Part shown: positions 1 to 8,284 of the stretch, piece after piece
How positions within the stretch are numbered: the first letter of the stretch is position 1
Layout of the letters: every line of letters starts with the position of its first letter
Source: JAVKDP01 sp040222185
Lineage (GTDB): Bacteria > Bacteroidota > Rhodothermia > Balneolales > Balneolaceae
Length of the DNA: 35,406 nt
Reading direction: 5' to 3'
Assembly: GCA_040222185.1 (NCBI GenBank)
Contig: JAVKDP010000055.1
Coordinates: forward strand, 1-35,406
The notes under the pieces: model-generated
Seen by the model: only the letters and a program-made list of their open reading frames with translations
What the model was told of the DNA's origin: nothing
Database searches by the model: none
Made by a program: the position numbers and the translations under genes

Positions 1-1
1 G

Positions 2-1030
2 GTGGCAAACGCAACCGGATGTTCAAGTATTTATGGAGGAAACCTGCCTTCTACTCCGTGGACTAAAAATAAAAAGGGCTGTGGACCAACATGGAATAAC
101 TCTTTGTTTGAAGACAATGCTGAATTCGGATTAGGTATGCGTTTAGCTATAGATAAAAGTGCAGAATCTGCTCATAATCTACTCAGGAGAATGAAAGGGA
201 AAGAGATTCCTGAACTTCTGGCCCTTGACCTGGTAAATGCTGACCAATCAACAGAAGAAGGAATATTGGCCCAGCAGAAAAGAGTTAAGGACCTTCTTAT
301 TCGCTTAGCTGGAAAGGACACTAATTATAGCAGAAGGCTTGAAGAGCTTGCTGACTCATTAATAAAAAAATCTGTATGGATTATAGGCGGAGATGGCTGG
401 GCTTATGATATAGGTTTCGGAGGCCTGGATCATGTACTTGCTTCGGGAAATAACGTAAACGTACTGGTGATGGATACAGAAGTATATTCAAACACTGGTG
501 GACAAGCTTCAAAAGCTACCGGTTTGGGCGCTATTGCAAAATTCGCAGCTGGTGGCAAACCCACTCCGAAAAAGGATTTGGGTAGAATAATGATGAACTA
601 TAACTATGTTTATGTGGCCCAGGTTGCTATGGGTGCAAACGAAAATCAGCTCATCAAAGCATTTAAAGAAGCTGAATCGTATGAAGGTCCATCCTTAATT
701 ATTGCCTATAGTCACTGTATCGCTCATGGAATTAACATGGCAAAAGGTATGGATCAACAAAAGCTAGCCACAGAAAGCGGATACTGGCCGGTTTATCGAT
801 ATGATCCACGACTTAGAGCGGAAGGAAAAAATCCTCTACAGATTGATTCCAAGCCACCTAAGATTCCTCTTAAGAATTACATTTATAACGAACAGCGATA
901 TAAACTGCTTACCCAAACTATGCCAAGAAAAGCGGCTGAGTTTTTAGAGCAAGCGCAGGCAGTGGTTGATAATCACTGGAAATCGCTTACTGACCTGGCA
1001 ACCAAAACAGAAACCAAAAAAAATAATTAA
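2..1030 (+). CDS. nifJ: Pyruvate:ferredoxin (flavodoxin) oxidoreductase, C-terminal part (partial gene)
   Basis: This is the last 342 residues of a NifJ-type pyruvate:ferredoxin/flavodoxin oxidoreductase, cut by the window's left edge; complete family members run to about 1200 aa. The enzyme converts pyruvate and CoA to acetyl-CoA and CO2 with reduction of ferredoxin or flavodoxin in the cytoplasm. The segment starts in the conserved 'NATGCSSIYGGN' stretch, whose cysteine is a cluster ligand in the family. It continues through the thiamine-diphosphate-binding core 'GGDGWAYDIGFGGLDHV' and 'DTEVYSNTGGQ' (about residues 128-168). The GTG at position 2 is an in-frame valine inside the gene, not a start. 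The stop lies 9 bases before the next gene, so the two are probably co-transcribed. The family call is very secure. Confidence 0.96.
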   Translation: MANATGCSSIYGGNLPSTPWTKNKKGCGPTWNNSLFEDNAEFGLGMRLAIDKSAESAHNLLRRMKGKEIPELLALDLVNADQSTEEGILAQQKRVKDLLIRLAGKDTNYSRRLEELADSLIKKSVWIIGGDGWAYDIGFGGLDHVLASGNNVNVLVMDTEVYSNTGGQASKATGLGAIAKFAAGGKPTPKKDLGRIMMNYNYVYVAQVAMGANENQLIKAFKEAESYEGPSLIIAYSHCIAHGINMAKGMDQQKLATESGYWPVYRYDPRLRAEGKNPLQIDSKPPKIPLKNYIYNEQRYKLLTQTMPRKAAEFLEQAQAVVDNHWKSLTDLATKTETKKNN

Positions 1031-1039
1031 GGAGCAGTC

Positions 1040-2056
1040 ATGGATCTATCAACGAATTATCTTGGCCTTGAATTGGAAAACCCATTGGTACCTTCTGCTT
1101 CTCCTTTATCTAAAAGTATGGAAGGAATTAGGCGATTGGCTGAAGCAGGCGCCGGAGCCATCGTAATGCATTCCTTATTTGAAGAGCAGATTAATGCAAA
1201 CAGCAGGGAGATTGATCACTTTCTTTCATCTGGCACCGAAAGTTTTGGAGAGGCCCTAAGTTATTTCCCTGAAATGGAATCCTTCGAAGTAGGTCCTGAT
1301 TCATACCTGGAACATATAAGAGAAGCTAAGCAATCAGTTCATATCCCGATTATTGGTAGTTTGAATGGTGTTTCTGATGGGGGTTGGATTGAGTATGCCA
1401 AATTAATTGAAGAAGCGGGTGCTGACGCTCTGGAATTGAATATATACTATATCCCTACTGATCCTGATAAAAGCGGCGCAGAGATCGAATCTATGTACTT
1501 GGAGGTAATAAGAAGTGTTTGTTCATCCATTCGTATCCCCGTAGCGGTGAAGTTTGGCCCCTTCTTCTCTTCCATTCCAAACATGGCAAAAAAGATGAGC
1601 AAGCTTGGAGCAAAAGGTCTGGTTATGTTCAACCGGTTTTATCAACCCGATTTTGACATAGAAGCTATGGAAGTGGTACCAAACCTGGTGTTAAGTAATT
1701 CAAATGAATTACGCCTTCCACTTCGTTGGACAGCTATTTTATATAAACAAGTTCCCGCTGATATTGCAATAACAAGTGGTATCCATACTGGTTCGGATGT
1801 TATAAAAGGAATCTTGGCAGGTGCAAATGTAACCATGCTTGCTTCAGAGCTTTTATCAAATGGCATTCATCGAATAAGCGAAATCAAGACCGAGATGGTG
1901 GAATGGATGGAAAAGTATGAGTACAGTTCTGTGAACCAGATGAGAGGAAGTATGAGCCAAATGAATACAGCTGAACCCGCTGCATTTGAACGTGCAAATT
2001 ATATGAAGGTATTACAGTCTTTAAAGGAAGATCCTACTGGACAATTGTGGTGGTAA
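1040..2056 (+). CDS. Dihydroorotate dehydrogenase-like flavoprotein
   Basis: A 338-aa TIM-barrel protein of the 'dihydroorotate dehydrogenase-like' family, which is distinct from the pyrimidine enzyme PyrD. The N-terminus 'LGLELENPLVPSASPLS', the middle 'IPIIGSLNG', the 'PVAVKFGPF' strand and the late 'SGIHTGSDVIKGILAGAN' FMN-phosphate-type loop are as expected for an FMN-binding barrel. The start is an ATG preceded at 1029-1034 by AAGGAG, a good ribosome binding site overlapping the end of nifJ. The close coupling to nifJ suggests an electron-transfer or flavin-linked role beside pyruvate oxidation, but the physiological substrate of this subfamily is not something the sequence reveals. It converges on the PID-CTERM gene with only 21 bases between and no clear terminator. 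Confidence 0.9.
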   Translation: MDLSTNYLGLELENPLVPSASPLSKSMEGIRRLAEAGAGAIVMHSLFEEQINANSREIDHFLSSGTESFGEALSYFPEMESFEVGPDSYLEHIREAKQSVHIPIIGSLNGVSDGGWIEYAKLIEEAGADALELNIYYIPTDPDKSGAEIESMYLEVIRSVCSSIRIPVAVKFGPFFSSIPNMAKKMSKLGAKGLVMFNRFYQPDFDIEAMEVVPNLVLSNSNELRLPLRWTAILYKQVPADIAITSGIHTGSDVIKGILAGANVTMLASELLSNGIHRISEIKTEMVEWMEKYEYSSVNQMRGSMSQMNTAEPAAFERANYMKVLQSLKEDPTGQLWW

Positions 2057-2077
2057 TCAGCCAGGTTCTTTGACTTA

Positions 2078-2290
2078 TCACTCCTTCATTTCGGACTCCC
2101 TCTTAGCTTTCAATTTTTTGATAGCATACGCACCACCTGCTGCGGCTAATAATCCGAGCCCTCCATCAATTGGAGCCTGATCTGGAGCCGAAGGAAGCAC
2201 TGGTTGTGCAAATACATTACTGGTTAATACAATAAAAAATAAAAGAACACTTATAGCTAGTGTAACATAAAGGAATATTTTAGTACTCAT
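2078..2290 (-). CDS. PID-CTERM mini-protein, cassette I
   Basis: A 70-aa exported mini-protein. A signal peptide (hydrophobic core LAISVLLFFIVLTS, cleavage near 'VFA-Q') is followed by only about ten residues. Then comes the PID-CTERM-type sorting tail: 'APIDGG', a short hydrophobic segment (LGLLAAAGGAYAIKKL) and a lysine/arginine-rich end. I place the start at the ATG at 2290. An upstream extension to 2347 is open, but it would overlap the CxxC gene, and the shorter form matches the cassette II paralogue in length and intergenic spacing (25 versus 20 bases). From 'P.LP..P.QAPIDGG' to the basic tail it aligns without gaps to the protein at 11192-11392 (28 of 35 identical). The sorting enzyme is not in this window and the function is unknown. 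Confidence 0.85.
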   Translation of the reverse strand: MSTKIFLYVTLAISVLLFFIVLTSNVFAQPVLPSAPDQAPIDGGLGLLAAAGGAYAIKKLKAKRESEMKE

Positions 2291-2315
2291 AACAGATGTT
2301 TGTTTTTTGATAGTA

Positions 2316-2492
2316 TCAGATTGCTCTGTTTTGTTCATTTTTTCCATGTTGAATTTGATAACATGCCTGGCAACCTTTCTTGATTAAACCATTTACATTT
2401 ACTGCTTTCAGAGTGACTACAAAACCTTTCGAAGGATGTCTTTCTCCCCTCTTTGCTTTGCAAAACTCGCAGTAATGTGTCTTAGAGTGCAT
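2316..2492 (-). CDS. Small double-CxxC (zinc-ribbon-like) protein, cassette I
   Basis: A 58-aa ORF (ATG at 2492, TGA ending at 2316) between the giant secreted protein and the PID-CTERM gene. It has two knuckles, C8-x2-C11 (CEFC) and C41-x2-C44 (CQAC), separated by 29 residues. It is clearly homologous to the protein at 11413-11685: the shared pattern is C-[ED]-F-C, then V-x-L-K-x-V-x-V-x-G-x-x-K-K-x-C-Q-x-C, with identical spacing. Four cysteines in this arrangement usually bind zinc; that is inference. There is no signal peptide, so it is probably cytoplasmic. The same position in both cassettes and the conserved protein sequence are the evidence that this very short ORF is a real gene. Confidence 0.8.
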   Translation of the reverse strand: MHSKTHYCEFCKAKRGERHPSKGFVVTLKAVNVNGLIKKGCQACYQIQHGKNEQNRAI

Positions 2493-2575
2493 AATTATCT
2501 GTTTCTAAGAAGGAAGTACCAGATTTCCACCTGATACTTACGGAGACTTGTTTTCTAATTGGGTACATTTCTCTC

Positions 2576-5500
2576 TTACTTTAATACTGTCATTTTCTTT
2601 GTGATTTGTGAATCATTCATTGAAATTCGGTAGAGGTATATTCCTGATGATAAAACTGCAGCGTCAAAGCCTACACGGTGCCATCCCGCCTTTCGCACTT
2701 CATTGTTTAAAAGAGTCGCTACTTTCCGGCCCAGGATATCAAACACCTCGAGCGTAACTTTACTTTGATCCGGAAGACCAAACTCAATCATCGTATTTGG
2801 ATTGAATGGGTTAGGATAATTTTGGCTCAGTTCTAACAAAGCTGGAATTTCATTATCGGTTTCATCGATACTTGTCTGAAGGTTTCTTATAGAAATAATG
2901 AACCGACTTGATAAGGCAGACTCTTTTCGATGTATAGGTTGAGGTACCACAGTAGAAGGTAATTGAAGTGAATTCTGTCCTGCTTCACTTTTTGCTTTTG
3001 TATCAAGTATAAACTGATAGGAGCCTGATTCTGAAAGGTCAATGGTTTTTTCTTCTTCCTGATCCCAAAGCTGAATATTTAAATACTCAGGAATATGTTT
3101 GGAACTCCAGGACAAGTTGAACTCCCCATTTAAATCGCTTCCATCTATATCCAGGGACATTTCAATGGGTTCTTCAAATCGAACCGGCAGCGATTGAATA
3201 TCCATGCTCCCAACTTCTTCTGATACGGAGGTAGAAATGGATAGCCAATCAGTATTATTTGAAGCCAGTTTGTATGCGTCTAAATTATCTTTTCCAATAT
3301 CACTTTCTTCTGAAAACATGATAATTGACTTACTTGCCAGCTCTTCCCCAACAAGGTTAAACCATAACTCCGGAGTCAACTGAGTCTTTAATAATACTGC
3401 ACCGGAACTTCTTGCTGTGTCATCGATTGCCAGGCTTGGGGTTCCAGTATTATTGGCTTTAACCCAAAATCCCTGCATCGGAGATATCTTTCCACTCCCT
3501 AATGTTCCTGATACTCCGTTCCAGCTTAAATACGCTCCCGTACCCCCTGATGCACTATCACTCCAAACATACATTGCATCATCTAATCCTGTTCTTGTCC
3601 AACCTGAATTTTCATCCCAATTAACTGTGGATGCATAGGGATTCCCTACAAGATTCCATCCGTCGTTTAAAGCATCATAAGTTCCTCCAACACCTGATTT
3701 GGTTAAGGAAAGTGAAGGATTAACTGTCCCAAACCGCTGGGTGCTGTCTGATTTAAGTGTTTTTGGAAAACCACCTTGTATTCCACCTGTTCCCGGATCA
3801 TCATCTGCATAAACATATACCAAAATCGCCTGCCCTTCTGATGGAACACTGGAAGCTGACGGTATAGAAGAAAATCCTCTGCCAGACGCATCTGTTCCTC
3901 CATCGCCCTCAGAGTAGGTATAGACATTTGAGGTTCCGCTTTCTGTATCTGCTCCTGTGAATCCCTGGGTCCATACTCCTTCCAATATTTGAGCATAACT
4001 AAGTCCATTAGAAGGCGAAGTAATGAGCCTCCATCCTTCATCTCCTGTAATAAATGATCCGGTTGGATAGGTTTTCGAACTCCAGGATAATGATGAAGAA
4101 ACATCAATACTTATATCATTCTTATTGGATGTCAAGTCACTTATAAGAGAACCAGAACCTTCATCCATTCTCCAATATCCAACTAAACCGGTCTCATCTA
4201 CTGCCAGTGGCTGAAATACATTTGTCCGAATATTTTCTGAACTTCTTGTTCTATTCCAGATTCTTAGCTCATCCATATTACCTTGCCACCCACCTATGGT
4301 TATTGGGTCAGTATTTGAATCCAAACTTCCACTAACCGAAGCCTGAGAATCCAACATCCCATCTACATATAACAGCTTAGTTGAACCTGTAAAGACCGCA
4401 ACAATATGATGCCATTTAGTATCATTTATGGATACGGTTCCCTCTAGTGTATGAGAAGTTGATGAAATGAATGTCGTAAAGGCAATGGTATTTGTAGATG
4501 CATTTCGATGGATGCTCCAGGAGGTGTTCCCTTTTTTGATAATATTTTGATCTGCTGTATCAAAACCATCCGCTTTAAACCAGAACTCAATTGTTAATGA
4601 GTCGGTGAGCTGTATAGTTACATCGTTTGGTATTTCTATCTCCGCGGAATTGTTTGGGAAACTAATAGAAGTACCTGGATAGGTAATCGGTTTGCCAATA
4701 CTTAAGGAAATCGTAGTATTATCGAAAACTGCCTGCTCAACATTAACAACGGTACTATTTCCATTGGGTGTATTTGTTCGGGTATCAGATAGGATAATAG
4801 ACGATGAATTATCAGTGATAGAATATTCATGTCGGTTTCCGGACAATACTATTTGATCAGTTCCAGTTCCGCCATCTACCATATTGGAACCACCACTAAT
4901 TGTGAATACGTTGTCCTGTGTATTGCCTTTCAGAACTAAAGTAGAATCATTACCAGTCAGGCTTAGTTTTTTAACAGAGGTATCAAGCATTAAAGTATCG
5001 ACACCTGATACTCCAGGGGACATTTTAAGAGAAATGTTTTCTTTTTTAACAAGTACTGCTTGCTCCGAATATGTACCTGATTGTACGTTAACAATCCCTC
5101 CAATTACTACTCCATTAATTCCATCTTCAATCTTACCTAAAGGTTGACGGAGATTCCCAAGACCGTTACCAAAGTCGAAATCATCTGAAGCTGTAAAGCT
5201 TGAGCCCGCTGATACATAAATATGAGATCTGTTCCCGATAGTACTTGTAGTATCCAATATTCCATTTGAACCATAGCGCCTGTCAAGTATTTTCATCCCT
5301 CCGTTCGAAGTTGACAGAGAAAGTATACCAGTACTATAATTTTCTAAACTCGTGAGTGGAGAAGTAGTATACCCACTAGCCGTCACCCCGGTAAGAAAAA
5401 CGATGTCCCATTCACTACCTACCGAGCCTATACTATTCCCTACTAGTTGGGCATTATCTGTTCTGATGAGGAAAGAGCCTTTTGTATTGTCTATAGTATT

Positions 5501-7516
5501 ATTTGATGCGGTGCCCGCACTACCATTAACGAAAGATACTCCTGTTCGCAGGTTAGTTATAGTATTACTACTAATTAAGGTATTTGATGCCGTTCCGCTT
5601 ACTGTAATTCCAAATGCATTTGGAAGTGTATCCCAGTCAACGGTATTAAAACTGAAGCTATAAGGCCCGGTGATCTTCAGATTTTTAATACTCACAGAAT
5701 CGGAACTGATAGTAATCCCCGTCTTATTTCTATCCACCTGGAGTTCTGTATTACTCTGCCCCGATATTGTCACATTATTAGTGCTTATAGATACATTTTC
5801 ATTATAAGTGCCATCTGCTACTAATAAAGTATCCCCGCTTGAAGCAAAACCTAACCCTGTGCTAATACTGTTACCACTTGTTACAAAAACATAGTTTTTT
5901 CTAAGCAAAGCAAAACCCGAATAACCTCCCGATGCGTCTGTACCGTGACCTATTTTATTCTCTGCTACTAACAACTGGGCTGTTGTCATTGTTGAAGCAG
6001 AAACTCCATCAAAGCTATTCCCACTGATATCTATTGCATCGCTGGTTCCCAGGTACAATCCGATGTGAGTTGTATTGGAATCAAAATCGTTACCCGTTAC
6101 AGTTGCTGTTAAATTAGCTGGCGCTGTTTCAGAAGACGTCCATGGACCAAAGCCCAGGCCTTCAAAAACATTATTTTTAAATGTATTTCCTGAAATCGAA
6201 ACACCATCAGGCCCGTCAAATGACATCCCCACATAGTTGTTATCAAAGTCGTTATTCAGGATACTAGCATTATTAGGCCCCGGATTTAGATAAACACCTG
6301 TAGCCCATCCTTTGAAATCATTCTTTTGTATTGATAAATCAGTATGTAGCCCGCCAATCTCAGTAACTATACCTCGGTATGTATCACCATCTACGGTTCC
6401 TGATCGGAAGAGTATGGTATTCTGTATAGTTATTTGTGTAGAGCTTTTATTTATATGAATACCGGCATTTTCCCCTGAAGTACTGGCTCCTTCTTCGATC
6501 GTTAAACCATCGATTAAAAGACTATCTGCTGTTCCATTAATTGTAATACTGCCTGTCAGTTTTGACTCTGAGGCGGTTCTATTTCGGGCATCTACCCCAA
6601 ATTGAGCCCCTATTAACTTGATATCAGAAGTACTGATGGTCAGGTTTTCAGCATATTCACCAATACCTATTTTAACAGTATCACCTTTTGAGGCAGACCC
6701 AATAGCATCCTGGATATCTCCAAATATCGTTTCGACTTTTAATCCTGAATTATCTTTTACGATGACAGACTTATTCAACGTGTTGCTGGAAAGAAAAGCC
6801 AGAAGATCAATATTCGCTCCTGGAAGACTTCCCCCGGAGTAAGTTTGAACCTGCACACCTCCAATACTAACTACCAGGTCATTACCAGTAATTGTGTTTG
6901 ATGCCGAGCCAATTCCAAAGCCTTCGGTTGTAACAGCTATATTATTACCTGAAACTGAATTAGAATTATTTTGAAGGCTTATTCCATAGCCGGAATTAGA
7001 TATCGTATTTCCGGTTACAGTTGTATTACCAGCCGTGTATTGTGTAGTGGTTTGTATACCGGTAAGTACACTATCGATAACGTTATTCTTTATAGTACTA
7101 CCTATTCCGGAAATAGAAACTCCGACATGTGTCCCTCCCCCTTTTATTGTAAAACCTTCAAAGCTAATACTATCTGCTCTAAGATCTACTACTCTTGCCA
7201 GTGTTGCGGAGTATGCGCGCTTTATTTGAACACTACCTGTAGCTTTAATATTTAGGCGAGAAGATTGTCCTAAGCCTACAGCAAAATGACTATAAATTCC
7301 CGGGGAAACAAGGATACTGTCCCCGGGTATAGATACATCAACCGCTGCCTGGATAGTTGCACATGGACTACCTGAAACAGTACAATCATTCGAACTGTCG
7401 TTTCCACTACCTGAAACATATCTTGTTTGCGCAAATACGTTTGTTGAAATAAAAAAAACTAGCAAAAAAGAAACAGCACATACCATTCCCCTGTTTTTTT
7501 GAACTGAGACTTCCAT
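2576..7516 (-). CDS. Giant secreted beta-helix / LamG protein with T9SS sorting domain, cassette I
   Basis: About 1646 aa. I take the ATG at 7516; the adjacent upstream TTG is less likely. After a signal peptide ending near 'NVFAQ' come 'YVSGSGNDSSND' and about 700 residues of Asn/Gly-rich right-handed beta-helix repeats in two or three blocks. Near residues 860-940 is a single RTX-like module ('GGSNMVDGGTGTDQ', then 'LSGNRHEYSI'). Around 950-1130 is a LamG/concanavalin-like fold ('SLTIEFWFKA', 'WHHIVAVFTGS', 'DELRIWNR'). A module beginning 'GDEGWRLITSP' follows (about 1160-1390). The last 80 residues are a type A T9SS domain ('NYPNPFNPNTM', ending 'MTVLK'). It is therefore predicted to be exported and displayed or released at the cell surface, perhaps as an adhesin or glycan-binding protein; no catalytic site is evident. 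It shares its C-terminal half with the cassette II protein. Confidence 0.9.
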   Translation of the reverse strand: MEVSVQKNRGMVCAVSFLLVFFISTNVFAQTRYVSGSGNDSSNDCTVSGSPCATIQAAVDVSIPGDSILVSPGIYSHFAVGLGQSSRLNIKATGSVQIKRAYSATLARVVDLRADSISFEGFTIKGGGTHVGVSISGIGSTIKNNVIDSVLTGIQTTTQYTAGNTTVTGNTISNSGYGISLQNNSNSVSGNNIAVTTEGFGIGSASNTITGNDLVVSIGGVQVQTYSGGSLPGANIDLLAFLSSNTLNKSVIVKDNSGLKVETIFGDIQDAIGSASKGDTVKIGIGEYAENLTISTSDIKLIGAQFGVDARNRTASESKLTGSITINGTADSLLIDGLTIEEGASTSGENAGIHINKSSTQITIQNTILFRSGTVDGDTYRGIVTEIGGLHTDLSIQKNDFKGWATGVYLNPGPNNASILNNDFDNNYVGMSFDGPDGVSISGNTFKNNVFEGLGFGPWTSSETAPANLTATVTGNDFDSNTTHIGLYLGTSDAIDISGNSFDGVSASTMTTAQLLVAENKIGHGTDASGGYSGFALLRKNYVFVTSGNSISTGLGFASSGDTLLVADGTYNENVSISTNNVTISGQSNTELQVDRNKTGITISSDSVSIKNLKITGPYSFSFNTVDWDTLPNAFGITVSGTASNTLISSNTITNLRTGVSFVNGSAGTASNNTIDNTKGSFLIRTDNAQLVGNSIGSVGSEWDIVFLTGVTASGYTTSPLTSLENYSTGILSLSTSNGGMKILDRRYGSNGILDTTSTIGNRSHIYVSAGSSFTASDDFDFGNGLGNLRQPLGKIEDGINGVVIGGIVNVQSGTYSEQAVLVKKENISLKMSPGVSGVDTLMLDTSVKKLSLTGNDSTLVLKGNTQDNVFTISGGSNMVDGGTGTDQIVLSGNRHEYSITDNSSSIILSDTRTNTPNGNSTVVNVEQAVFDNTTISLSIGKPITYPGTSISFPNNSAEIEIPNDVTIQLTDSLTIEFWFKADGFDTADQNIIKKGNTSWSIHRNASTNTIAFTTFISSTSHTLEGTVSINDTKWHHIVAVFTGSTKLLYVDGMLDSQASVSGSLDSNTDPITIGGWQGNMDELRIWNRTRSSENIRTNVFQPLAVDETGLVGYWRMDEGSGSLISDLTSNKNDISIDVSSSLSWSSKTYPTGSFITGDEGWRLITSPSNGLSYAQILEGVWTQGFTGADTESGTSNVYTYSEGDGGTDASGRGFSSIPSASSVPSEGQAILVYVYADDDPGTGGIQGGFPKTLKSDSTQRFGTVNPSLSLTKSGVGGTYDALNDGWNLVGNPYASTVNWDENSGWTRTGLDDAMYVWSDSASGGTGAYLSWNGVSGTLGSGKISPMQGFWVKANNTGTPSLAIDDTARSSGAVLLKTQLTPELWFNLVGEELASKSIIMFSEESDIGKDNLDAYKLASNNTDWLSISTSVSEEVGSMDIQSLPVRFEEPIEMSLDIDGSDLNGEFNLSWSSKHIPEYLNIQLWDQEEEKTIDLSESGSYQFILDTKAKSEAGQNSLQLPSTVVPQPIHRKESALSSRFIISIRNLQTSIDETDNEIPALLELSQNYPNPFNPNTMIEFGLPDQSKVTLEVFDILGRKVATLLNNEVRKAGWHRVGFDAAVLSSGIYLYRISMNDSQITKKMTVLK

Positions 7517-7635
7517 CAATAACCTACCAGATTAAATTTAGATATATTTTAAACCTGAAGAGCTGTACCATGAATAGTATGCTTAACTCTACAAGCCCGA
7601 CTGCCAATAGTTTAGAGATTTATTGAATAGGGCTA

Positions 7636-8064
7636 TTAATACTTGTGTGTCGTTTTTTTTAAGCTATCGTTCATAATTGAAACGGATGGGTTTTCCAATA
7701 TCTCTCTTATTTTTTCGATGATTGCTGACATTGGGATTGATTTTTTTATCAAAGGTCTCTTACTCACTCTTTGTACTTCTTCTATTCTTGATTCGTTTTC
7801 AATAGAGGAAATTATTACAAATGGAATTGCTCTATATGTATAGCCCTGCCTTTTAAGTACCCGAAAAAAGTCTAACCCATCCATATATGGCATTTCTAAG
7901 TCTGAAATAATCATATCCGGAATATCTGTTTCTAAAGCACTTAAAACCAATTCTGCACTTTCAAATGATCTTACTTCATACCCTGCTTTTTTCAACATTA
8001 TACTGATCAAGACTTTATAAGCTGCACAATCATCAACAATAAAAAGTGTTGGCTTGTCTCCCAC
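7636..8064 (-). CDS. Receiver-only (CheY-like) response regulator
   Basis: A 142-aa single receiver domain starting at a GTG (an in-frame stop lies a short way upstream). It has the acidic pair D11/D12 ('FIVDDCAAYK'), the phospho-acceptor D55 ('IISDLEMPYMDG') and the switch Ser near 86 ('VIISSIE'). The usual Lys-Pro pair is altered: the region reads 'KRPLIKKSIP', so the lysine is kept but the proline that normally follows is missing. There is no output domain, so it should act by protein interaction. It lies 119 bases upstream of the giant secreted protein on the same strand and is divergent from the hybrid kinase at 8285. This suggests signalling upstream of cassette I, though a direct link is inference. 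Confidence 0.88.
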   Translation of the reverse strand: MGDKPTLFIVDDCAAYKVLISIMLKKAGYEVRSFESAELVLSALETDIPDMIISDLEMPYMDGLDFFRVLKRQGYTYRAIPFVIISSIENESRIEEVQRVSKRPLIKKSIPMSAIIEKIREILENPSVSIMNDSLKKTTHKY

Positions 8065-8284
8065 AATTCTACCCGTATTCGTCTATAAATATGTTTCCTG
8101 TTTGTAACAGATACATTAAAAAACTCTGCTTAAGTAAAAACTAATCGATCAATCCTATGTGTACTTGCATTCATCATTCAAACACTTTCACTGAGTACCC
8201 AAATACCCGGCTTTAAAATTTTCAATTTTTAATCCGGTGTATTTTCGAAGGACAAAATTATGGTGCTGTTAAATCTGGTAGTAC

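Noticed and set aside
2291..2347. Longer N-terminus for the cassette I PID-CTERM protein (start at 2347)
   Set aside because: It would overlap the CxxC gene, adds a polar stretch before the signal peptide, and is not matched by the cassette II copy.
3703..4107. Second minus-strand frame (134 aa) within the cassette I secreted protein
   Set aside because: An out-of-frame shadow with no domain content; the main frame is continuous and domain-rich.
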